A DNA stretch of 64,000 nt from Casp-actino8 sp001510335. GTDB taxonomy: Bacteria > Actinomycetota > Acidimicrobiia > Acidimicrobiales > Ilumatobacteraceae. The position numbers and the translations under genes were made by a program. Under the pieces are notes generated by a model, which worked only from the letters and a program-made list of their open reading frames with translations, was not told the origin of the DNA and made no database searches. The stretch covers positions 8,041 to 72,040 of the forward strand of contig JAQCEM010000008.1 in assembly GCA_027729635.1 (NCBI GenBank), given 5' to 3'. Below are positions 57,598 through 64,000 of the stretch, in pieces (position 1 is the stretch's first letter; every line of letters begins with the position of its first letter).

Positions 57598-58776
57598 TCA
57601 CTTGCGGCGAGGGGCAGCCTTAGTCGCGACTTTTTTAGCGACAACTTTCTTCGCTGGTGTTGCCTTTTTGACTGGGGTTACTTTTTTGACTGGCACTGCC
57701 TTCTTGACTGGAGCAGCCTTCTTCGCTGGTGCTGCCTTTTTGATTGGCGCAACTTTCTTCACCGGCACAGCCTTCTTTATCGGCTTGGCCTTCTTGACTG
57801 AAGCATCTTTTTTGGCTGGTGCAGCCTTCTTGACCGAAGCAGCTTTCTTCGCAGGTGCTGCCTTCTTGGCAGCAGCTTTACTCTTTGATTTCGACGCGAC
57901 CTCTGACACCGACTTCGTTGTCGGGACCAGATCGATACTGCGACGGCCGGCGATGATTTGTACGATTTCCAGAGTCACGCTCTCGCCAAGTTGCATGACC
58001 TCTCGAGCCGAACGCGGCGGAGGACTGCCCAAGAGACGCAAGGGAACGTATCCACGCACATCACCAAGGGTAACGTAAGCGCCGTGCGACGAATAACTCT
58101 CAACGATTCCGACGACGACTGAACCAACCGTGTTCTTTTCAACAAATTGCAAAAATGGCAAGATGTCATTGACCGACTTTGATCTATCAACTTTTTTGGC
58201 CGGCAACGTCGCTCCGGGTGGCAATGACTTCGGCACCGGCATTGGCTTCATCGCCTCCGCGCTCAACTTGACTTTGGCGACACCTTTGCCAGGCTTGTCA
58301 GACGTTGGCTGCGACTCGCGCATCGCACGGCGACTCTTCTCGCCGCGCACAGGAGTGCGATTCACGAAAACCCAACCCACATTCGGAACGGGTTTGCCGC
58401 CAATTAATCGACCTTCGTCAAACAGCCACTCGTACTGCACGTGAAATTCTTGAAAACTGTCGTTTGACAAAATTGATGCGCCGACTTTTTGCGCAATGCT
58501 CAAAACAAATCCATCGCCGCGTCCAACCGTGCCAGCAGGCGGGGTCACTAGTTCGTTATGTTCAACTGCTTTGTCAAAAGCGGTGACTTCTTTAGGGTCA
58601 ATGCGATGGCCAAAAGTTGCATCCACAATGACCGTGATGACCGCCTTGGGATGATCGTTGATGAACGCCATGACGGCATCGTTGAGTTGCTTCAGACTGG
58701 GCTTCGAGCGGCCCTCTGTGGCAATGTTCGAACCGTCCACAATGACGTGTTTGAGGGCGGCGGGCTTAGGAGACAT
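57598..58776 (-). CDS. NYN-like ribonuclease domain, S1-like domain and lysine/alanine/proline-rich tail
   Basis: 392 residues. Residues 8-140 look like a NYN/Zc3h12a-type PIN-fold nuclease: HVIVDGSNIATEGR (D14, N17), VIVDATFGHRID near 49-60, GRGDGFVLSIAQ near 85-96 and ILSNDSFQEF near 102-111 give the acidic cluster. Residues 217-285 form an S1-like RNA-binding barrel (VVVGIVESYSSHGAYVTLG). Residues 296-392 are a basic repeat of KKAAPA/KKAVPV units, like histone H1 or HupB tails. I infer an RNA-cleaving protein that clings to nucleic acids; no function is known. AGAAGGG lies two bases from the ATG. Confidence 0.75.
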   Translation of the reverse strand: MSPKPAALKHVIVDGSNIATEGRSKPSLKQLNDAVMAFINDHPKAVITVIVDATFGHRIDPKEVTAFDKAVEHNELVTPPAGTVGRGDGFVLSIAQKVGASILSNDSFQEFHVQYEWLFDEGRLIGGKPVPNVGWVFVNRTPVRGEKSRRAMRESQPTSDKPGKGVAKVKLSAEAMKPMPVPKSLPPGATLPAKKVDRSKSVNDILPFLQFVEKNTVGSVVVGIVESYSSHGAYVTLGDVRGYVPLRLLGSPPPRSAREVMQLGESVTLEIVQIIAGRRSIDLVPTTKSVSEVASKSKSKAAAKKAAPAKKAASVKKAAPAKKDASVKKAKPIKKAVPVKKVAPIKKAAPAKKAAPVKKAVPVKKVTPVKKATPAKKVVAKKVATKAAPRRK

Positions 58777-58823
58777 AACCCTTCTAGTGAACCACTATTA
58801 GGGCTCCGAGGTGGGGATAGCCC

Positions 58824-58829
58824 TACGAT
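58824..58829 (+). promoter_or_regulatory. -10 element for a leaderless start at 58837
   Basis: TACGAT, 7 bases before the GTG. Confidence 0.5.
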
Positions 58830-58836
58830 CGTGGGT

Positions 58837-59496
58837 GTGACTCGTACGACGACAATTTCGGCAGTTCTGTGGGATTTTGGGGGCGTGATCCTGAGCAGCC
58901 CCTTTGAGGCGTTTAACCACTTTGAGACCGCCCAGGGACTCCCCCTTCACACCATTCGGACCATCAACGCCACCAATCCTGATGACAACGCCTGGGCGCA
59001 CTTTGAGCGGAGCGACATTTCCGCGACCGAATTCGACCAGGCCTTCGCCAACGACGCCAAAGCCATGGGCTTCGCTATTCGTGGCTATGACGTCTTGGCG
59101 CTACTCAAGGGCGAAATTCGGCCAGAAATGGTCCATGCCCTCGACCTAGTCAAGGCCGCTGGCTTCAAGACCGCCTGTCTGACCAACAACATGGTCGGAG
59201 GTGACGGCCTGACCCAACATCCCGAAAATAGTCGTGAAGCCGCAATTGATCTCATCATGGAGCGTTTTGATGCCGTCGTCGAAAGCTCGAAAGTTGGCTG
59301 TCGAAAGCCGGAAACACGGTTTTACGAAATTGCCTGTGAACTACTTGACGTGGAACCGACCGAATGCGTCTTCCTCGACGACCTCGGGATCAATCTGAAG
59401 CCAGCTGCAGCAATGGGAATGCAGACCATCAAGGTTCTCGGCGCCGACAAAGCCATCAGCGACCTTGAAGCCATCATCGGAATCACCCTTCGCTAG
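58837..59496 (+). CDS. HAD-family hydrolase
   Basis: 219 residues from GTG 58837. The nucleophile block is AVLWDFGGVILSSPFEAF near 9-26; the first Asp is followed by F-G rather than the usual D-x-D (WDFGG), as in the epoxide-hydrolase-type HAD group. TACLTNNMVGG near 114-124 holds motif II, the SSKVGCRKPETRFYEIA block near 153-169 holds the lysine, and VFLDDLGINLKPAAAMG near 185-201 supplies the acidic pair. Substrate unknown. A longer in-frame extension to 58558 is an antisense shadow of the neighbouring gene. Confidence 0.86.
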   Translation: MTRTTTISAVLWDFGGVILSSPFEAFNHFETAQGLPLHTIRTINATNPDDNAWAHFERSDISATEFDQAFANDAKAMGFAIRGYDVLALLKGEIRPEMVHALDLVKAAGFKTACLTNNMVGGDGLTQHPENSREAAIDLIMERFDAVVESSKVGCRKPETRFYEIACELLDVEPTECVFLDDLGINLKPAAAMGMQTIKVLGADKAISDLEAIIGITLR

Positions 59497-59508
59497 TTCG
59501 CGAGTAAC

Positions 59509-62500
59509 TCAGAGACCTTGGAAGGTTTCCTCCATGAGATCGGCAAGTTCTTGATCATGAACGGTCTTTGAACCCGTCGCAGGACTGCCGCTTTCGACAC
59601 GCGCCACGTGACGTAGGTCGTAACCCTGTTCTTTAACTCGCCAGAAGCGATGTTCAACGAACGTCCACGCGCCCATATTGAGCGGTTCTTCTTGCAACCA
59701 CACAACTTCTTTAGCGTTCGGGTAATCCTGCAAGACGTCCATCATCTGATCGACCGGGAACGGATACAACTGCTCAACACGAACAATCGCTGCAGCCGCA
59801 CTGCGCTTATCGCGCCCGGCGAGCGCATCCCACGCAACTTTTCCTGAACAGAACACCACGCGCTTCACACTCGCAGCATCGGTCACGAAAGGATCGTTCA
59901 GAACTTCCTGGAATGAAGTACCTGGTTCAAGATCGGAGATCTTTGAGCGAACTTCTTTCATACGCAACGGTCCCTTGGGGGTGAAGATCACCAAAGGCTT
60001 ACGAATTTCACGGTGCATCTGGCGCCGCAAAACGTGGAAGTACTGCGCAGCAGTAGTCGCATTGACAACTTGGATGTTGTCTTCGGCGCACAAAGTCAAG
60101 AATCGTTCGATACGCGCCGAACTGTGCTCGGGACCTTGTCCTTCGTAACCGTGTGGCAACAACATGACGAGAGCATTGTTTTGCCCCCACTTGTCTTCGG
60201 CGGCCACCAAATACTGGTCAATGATGATTTGCGCTCCGTTAACGAAGTCACCAAATTGTGCTTCCCACAAAACCAATGCTTCAGGATTGGCATGGGCATA
60301 TCCGTATTCAAAACCGAGCGCTGCGTACTCGCTCAGCAAAGAGTCGTAGACCCAGAACTTTTCAGCACCTGGCAATTCAGACAACGGAATCCACACGCGC
60401 TCGGTCTTGTTGTCAACGAGTGCCGAGTGGCGCTGACTGAAAGTACCGCGTCGCGAATCTTCTCCGGCCAAACGCACCGGTACACCTTCGGTAACGAGCG
60501 AACCGTAAGCCATCAATTCGGCCGTAGCCCATTCAACTTCACCTTGTTCGTGATAAATCTTTGAGCGCACTTCAAACTGCTTTCCCAACTTCGGGTGGAC
60601 AGTGAAACCCTCGGGATAATTAGTGAGTTGCGTAAACACTTGGTCAAGCACTTCGCGCTTCACGCCGGTGTCGACGTGTGGCAACACACCAATGGGCTTC
60701 GGTGGCTTGGCGACTTTGGACGGAGCCGGGGCATGCGAACGAGTTTCATCAAGCGCTACTTGCAACTTGCTCTGGAAATCGTTGAGAGCTTGTTCGGCTT
60801 CTTCAAGTGTGATGTCACCACGTCCGACCAGGGTTTCGACATACAACTTACGAACACTGCGCTTTTCGGCAATGGCCTTGTACATGAGTGGTTGCGTGTA
60901 ACTCGGGTCGTCACCTTCGTTATGACCATGACGGCGGTAACACACCATGTCGATAACAACGTCTTTATGGAAGCGCTGACGATACTCCCAAGCTAAACGA
61001 GCGACGCGAACACAAGCTTCGGGGTCGTCGCCATTGACGTGGAAGATCGGTGCTTGCACTGTCTTGGCGACGTCACTGCAATACAACGACGAACGAGCGA
61101 ACTGTGGCGAGGTTGTGAAACCAATTTGGTTATTAATGATGAGGTGAATGGTTCCACCAACGCGATATCCGTTGATATCGCTCATGCCTAGACATTCAGC
61201 AACAATTCCTTGGCCGGCGAATGCGGCATCACCATGAATCAAAATTGGTAATGCGGGGAATGAACCTGGCGGGTCAATCTGATCTTGACGCGCACGGATC
61301 ATGCCGAGCACCAAAGGGTCAACGGTTTCCAGGTGACTCGGGTTGGCTGCGAGCTCAATCTTGATTGATGCGCCGCTCGGGTTGACGTACTGACCCGACG
61401 CACCCAAGTGGTACTTCACGTCGCCGGAGCCTTGGACCGTTGCTGGGTCAACGTATCCTTCAAATTCTCCGAAGATACTGTCGAGACTCTTGCCCATCAC
61501 GTGGGCCAAGATGTTGAGGCGACCACGGTGTGCCATGCCAATGACGGCAGAATCAAGCCCAGCTGAAGCGGCACGTGACAAAATTTCATCAAGTATCGGC
61601 ACAGCACTTTCGGCACCTTCAAGACCGAAACGCTTTGTTCCGACATACTTCGTTGCCAAGAACTTCTCAAATGCTTCAGCGGCATTTAAGCGCTCGAGCA
61701 CCCGGTGCTTTTCTTCTTTTGACATTTGGAACTGCACGCCTTCGAAATGACTTTGCACCCAACGCTGTTCGTCAGTGTCTTGAATGTGCATGTACTCAAC
61801 GCCGATGCTTCGGCAATAGGCGTCACGCAACACGTGCAACAACTCGCCCAATGGCAAGCGACTAGTTCCGGCGACTCCGCCGGTTAAGAATTCGCGATCA
61901 AGGTCCCAAATAGTCAGACCATATGTGGCGGGGTCGAGTTCGACGGGCAACTTCGGCTCTTTCCAACGCAACGGATCGATATCGGCAATGAGGTGGCCAC
62001 GCACACGGTGCACACGAATCAAAGTAGCGATCTGCATCTGCTTATGCAGATTTGATTCTTCGCGGTCTAGTGGGTTGACGTCGGTACGCCATTTCACTGC
62101 TTCGTATGGAACACCGAGACTCTTGAAGACACCTTCGTAGAAACTGTGCTCACCCAACAACAGTTCATGCACGCGCTTCAAGAACATTCCGCTTTCGGCA
62201 CCTTGAATGATGCGGTGGTCGTACGTGCTGGTGACAGTAACAACCTTTGAAATACCCAACGTTCCGAGGGCCCGTTCATCGGCACCCTGGAATTCGGCTG
62301 GATAATCAATCGAACCGACACCAACAATGACACCTTGACCCGGCATGAGTCTCGGCACGCTTTGAACGGTTCCAATTGTTCCCGGGTTGGTCAGACTGAT
62401 CGTTGCGCCTTGGAAATCAGCCACGGCGAGTTTGTTTTGCTTGACCTTGCGCACAACATCTTCATAAGCCACCAAGAATTCAGCAAATGAAAGTCGGTCC

Positions 62501-63150
62501 GCTTCGCGTAATACCGGCACAACTAATGTCCGACTTCCATCAGACTTTGCAACGTCAACGGCAAGACCCATACTGATGTGTTGATGGCGCGTTACTCGGG
62601 GCTTGCCATCAGCGTCTTCAGAAAAACTGCTGTTCATTGCCGGAGCTGCATCAGCAATCGCTCGCACAATGGCATAGCCAATGAGGTGTGTGAAACTTAT
62701 TTTGCTTTGGCCAGAACGACTGCGATAGCCGTTGATCACACTGCGGTTCACCTCAAGCAATTTGGCGGGCACGTTGCGGAAACTCGTTGCGGTCGGAACC
62801 GTGAGACTGCGTTCCATATTTGACACAATGGCTAGACCAGCGCCGCGAATCGGTTCACTGACATCTTCAACTGGCGCCACAACTGCTACGGGCTCAGTTG
62901 ACGCAGCAACTTTCGGGGCACTGTCGGAAGCGACCGCCTGAGGCGTAGTCGCAACGACGGACTCAGGGTTCGGGTTTGTCACTGCAGCGACAGCGGTTGC
63001 CAGTGACTTGTAGTCCGAGAAAAACTCCTGCCACGATTCACCGACCGATGCAGGATCAAGCCGGTATTGCTCGTACATCTCCTCGACAAGCCAAGAGTTG
63101 GCCCCAAAGTCGGGAGTTGCACCAGTGGTAGGGATCAGCGCTTTAGACAT
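59509..63150 (-). CDS. kgd: Multifunctional 2-oxoglutarate dehydrogenase E1/E2 (Kgd/OdhA type)
   Basis: 1213 residues from the ATG at 63150. The N-terminal segment (NSWLVEEMYEQYRLDPASVG) leads to an E2-like acyltransferase domain (residues 85-350: SYPLGI-like ISFTHLIGYAIVRAIADA and TSTYDHRIIQGAESG with the catalytic His). A thiamine-diphosphate E1 follows: HRGRLNILAHVMGKSLDS near 545-562, GDAAFAGQGIVAECL near 650-664 and CYRRHGHNEGDDPSYTQP near 748-765. It joins the TCA cycle without a separate lipoyl E2 gene nearby, as in mycobacteria and corynebacteria. TAATGT is 8 bases before the ATG. Confidence 0.95.
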   Translation of the reverse strand: MSKALIPTTGATPDFGANSWLVEEMYEQYRLDPASVGESWQEFFSDYKSLATAVAAVTNPNPESVVATTPQAVASDSAPKVAASTEPVAVVAPVEDVSEPIRGAGLAIVSNMERSLTVPTATSFRNVPAKLLEVNRSVINGYRSRSGQSKISFTHLIGYAIVRAIADAAPAMNSSFSEDADGKPRVTRHQHISMGLAVDVAKSDGSRTLVVPVLREADRLSFAEFLVAYEDVVRKVKQNKLAVADFQGATISLTNPGTIGTVQSVPRLMPGQGVIVGVGSIDYPAEFQGADERALGTLGISKVVTVTSTYDHRIIQGAESGMFLKRVHELLLGEHSFYEGVFKSLGVPYEAVKWRTDVNPLDREESNLHKQMQIATLIRVHRVRGHLIADIDPLRWKEPKLPVELDPATYGLTIWDLDREFLTGGVAGTSRLPLGELLHVLRDAYCRSIGVEYMHIQDTDEQRWVQSHFEGVQFQMSKEEKHRVLERLNAAEAFEKFLATKYVGTKRFGLEGAESAVPILDEILSRAASAGLDSAVIGMAHRGRLNILAHVMGKSLDSIFGEFEGYVDPATVQGSGDVKYHLGASGQYVNPSGASIKIELAANPSHLETVDPLVLGMIRARQDQIDPPGSFPALPILIHGDAAFAGQGIVAECLGMSDINGYRVGGTIHLIINNQIGFTTSPQFARSSLYCSDVAKTVQAPIFHVNGDDPEACVRVARLAWEYRQRFHKDVVIDMVCYRRHGHNEGDDPSYTQPLMYKAIAEKRSVRKLYVETLVGRGDITLEEAEQALNDFQSKLQVALDETRSHAPAPSKVAKPPKPIGVLPHVDTGVKREVLDQVFTQLTNYPEGFTVHPKLGKQFEVRSKIYHEQGEVEWATAELMAYGSLVTEGVPVRLAGEDSRRGTFSQRHSALVDNKTERVWIPLSELPGAEKFWVYDSLLSEYAALGFEYGYAHANPEALVLWEAQFGDFVNGAQIIIDQYLVAAEDKWGQNNALVMLLPHGYEGQGPEHSSARIERFLTLCAEDNIQVVNATTAAQYFHVLRRQMHREIRKPLVIFTPKGPLRMKEVRSKISDLEPGTSFQEVLNDPFVTDAASVKRVVFCSGKVAWDALAGRDKRSAAAAIVRVEQLYPFPVDQMMDVLQDYPNAKEVVWLQEEPLNMGAWTFVEHRFWRVKEQGYDLRHVARVESGSPATGSKTVHDQELADLMEETFQGL

Positions 63151-63158
63151 CAGACGCA

Positions 63159-63164
63159 ACATTA
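63159..63164 (-). promoter_or_regulatory. -10 element for kgd
   Basis: TAATGT on the minus strand, 8 bases before the ATG at 63150. Confidence 0.4.
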
Positions 63165-63273
63165 CCCGTACGAGGTCCGTGACCTGTGTTGCTATTACTT
63201 GCAAGGATGACCGAGTTGACCACCGTCACCTGAGATAGCCCGACTCTGGTTCGTATGTGCCCGTAAATAGTCA

Positions 63274-63279
63274 TAATGT
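63274..63279 (+). promoter_or_regulatory. -10 element for a leaderless start at 63287
   Basis: TAATGT, 7 bases before the ATG of the cupredoxin-like gene. Confidence 0.5.
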
Positions 63280-63286
63280 GACTTTT

Positions 63287-63673
63287 ATGAGTTTACCCAA
63301 ATGTTCCCGTTTCAGCATCGTCGCCTTGTTTGCCGCACTAGCTTCCTGTGGAGGAAGTAGCCAAAGCGACACGACCAATACCATCGCTCCCGATGTTGAC
63401 TTGTTGGTTTCGGCAGTACCGGCAATTCGTTGGGATGCAACTAGCTACCAAGCGCCGGCAGGCGAACTTAAAATAGCAATGTCAAACATGGACAATGTTA
63501 AGCACGTCCTCGTGATTTTGGAGGGTGACACAGTTGTGGGAGACCTAGAATTGGTAGTCAATAAAAAGGGCGATTACGACGACGGAGTCATAACCCTTTT
63601 GCCGGGCGAGTACCGCATCTACTGCAGCATTCCTGGTCACGGCGGCATGGACAGCACTCTGACCGTTTCCTGA
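63287..63673 (+). CDS. Cupredoxin-like lipoprotein
   Basis: 128 residues from ATG 63287. Signal MSLPKCSRFSIVALFAALASC gives a lipobox cysteine at 21. The domain body ends with the type 1 copper pattern: a histidine in NVKHVLVILEG near 74-84 and YCSIPGHGGMDSTLTVS near 112-128 with Cys, His and Met, as in plastocyanin and azurin. It is probably an exported electron carrier or copper-binding protein. An ATG at 63257 is in frame but lacks the promoter spacing. A terminator follows. Confidence 0.83.
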   Translation: MSLPKCSRFSIVALFAALASCGGSSQSDTTNTIAPDVDLLVSAVPAIRWDATSYQAPAGELKIAMSNMDNVKHVLVILEGDTVVGDLELVVNKKGDYDDGVITLLPGEYRIYCSIPGHGGMDSTLTVS

Positions 63674-63691
63674 ACCAGTTTGTAAGAATCA

Positions 63692-63722
63692 AAAAGGGCC
63701 GCCCCATTGGAGAGGCCCTTTT
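63692..63722 (+). terminator. Bidirectional terminator
   Basis: AAAAGGGCC (63692-63700) pairs with GGCCCTTTT (63714-63722), a 9-bp stem with a 13-base loop. A-run and T-run ends serve both the cupredoxin gene and the minus-strand gene at 63742. Confidence 0.85.
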
Positions 63723-63741
63723 CATTCCAGTTCTGTTCGAC

Positions 63742-64000
63742 TCAGGCCTTGAGGAAGATTTCGCTCAACACGTAGAGCACAACGAGCAATACCGAGGCGC
63801 TGATGATCGCATTCTTGTGATTCTCGTATGGCCACAACAATTTGTTCGTCGCAGCAGTGCCACCGAACTTGCCAAGAGCATTCAGTTGAAGAATTGCCCC
63901 AAGGACTGCGGCAACAATCACGAATGTCCAGGCGTTGCCCGCTGAGACGTTTTCGCCAAATGCTCCACCGTTGTAGAAGTGAGCTGGTCCTACCATGAAG
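63742..64000 (-). CDS. Small membrane protein, possibly truncated by the window edge
   Basis: 84 residues if it starts at ATG 63996, with two hydrophobic helices (TFVIVAAVLGAILQL and AIISASVLLVVLYVLSEIFL) around a KLLWPYENHKN connector. Unrecognised. Only four bases lie upstream inside the window, so the true start may be further away and the protein longer. Confidence 0.6.
   Translation of the reverse strand, partial: FMVGPAHFYNGGAFGENVSAGNAWTFVIVAAVLGAILQLNALGKFGGTAATNKLLWPYENHKNAIISASVLLVVLYVLSEIFLKA

Noticed and set aside
57585..57602. 6-bp hairpin at the end of the NYN-S1 gene as a terminator
   Set aside because: Short stem, no T run, and it overlaps the stop codon.
57620..57900. Repetitive DNA in the tail of the 58776 gene as a CRISPR or minisatellite
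   Set aside because: The repeats are in frame and encode KKAAPA-type units with many synonymous differences; no spacers.
58558..58836. 93-codon in-frame extension of the HAD hydrolase
   Set aside because: It is antisense to the NYN-S1 gene and precedes the TACGAT/GTG start.

Overview
The window is 64 kb of ordinary bacterial chromosome, densely packed on both strands. It has no rRNA operon, CRISPR array, insertion sequence or prophage. The gene set points to an actinobacterium: a mycothiol-conjugate amidase (Mca), two F420-type luciferase-like oxidoreductases, the fused E1/E2 2-oxoglutarate dehydrogenase of the Kgd type, GTP-dependent PEP carboxykinase, DUF2469 next to YraN, a SepIVA-like coiled-coil protein beside coaD, and UvrD2 with an HRDC tail. 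Base composition looks only moderately GC-rich by eye. Together with acyl-CoA genes (thiolase, crotonase, CoA transferase) this suggests a class such as Acidimicrobiia (Ilumatobacter-like, aquatic). That taxonomic placement is inference.

Layout. 1-9.4 kb: transporter end, thiolase, a four-gene minus-strand run (phosphatase, YdjM-like membrane protein, coiled-coil zinc-ribbon protein, class A PBP), then a plus-strand run (F420 oxidoreductase, Gfo/Idh/MocA dehydrogenase, secreted DMFase-like lipoprotein). 9.4-16.9 kb: five tRNAs (Val, Ile2/Met-CAT, Asn, His, Lys), a primary-like sigma factor, inositol-phosphatase family enzyme, three small unknowns, mgsA, SOS-regulated recA, and a GSA-aminomutase-like enzyme. 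16.9-22.4 kb: flavodoxin-like reductase, psuG, TrmA-family methyltransferase, rpe, membrane protein, crotonase, a 36-residue membrane protein and a zinc-binding 87-residue protein. 22.4-44.4 kb: a long minus-strand information-processing block (yraN, DUF2469, rplS, trmD, rimM, khpA, rpsP, ffh, lipoprotein, ftsY, smc, mutM, rnc, acpP, plsX, rpmF, DUF177, sepIVA-like, coaD, rsmD, DUF2079 protein, recG, FakA-like). 44.5-64 kb: rpmB, a CSD-like protein, pckG, small membrane and lipoproteins, phosphatase-mca-CoA transferase, a/b hydrolase, F420 oxidoreductase-galK, PH-SHOCT protein, uvrD2, thioesterase-xthA, a NYN-S1-lysine-rich protein, HAD hydrolase, kgd, cupredoxin lipoprotein and a window-edge membrane protein.

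How genes work together: the long block couples protein targeting (ffh, ftsY), ribosome and tRNA maturation (rimM, trmD, rnc, rsmD, L19, S16, L32) and lipid precursor supply (acpP, plsX, coaD). Most neighbours overlap by 4 to 8 bases at ATGA/GTGA junctions, which implies translational coupling. The strongest non-coding signal is a repeated promoter arrangement: TAnnnT hexamers placed exactly 6 or 7 bases before the start codon at sixteen genes, the geometry of leaderless transcripts. These hexamers were also used to choose several starts. The recA upstream region carries two LexA-type boxes. I did not find a clearly new multigene system. The most unusual single items are the NYN-S1-KAAP protein, the lipoprotein ending in an I78-inhibitor-like domain, the duplicated -10 element before the 21118 gene, and the fused bidirectional leaderless promoter at 21.97 kb.
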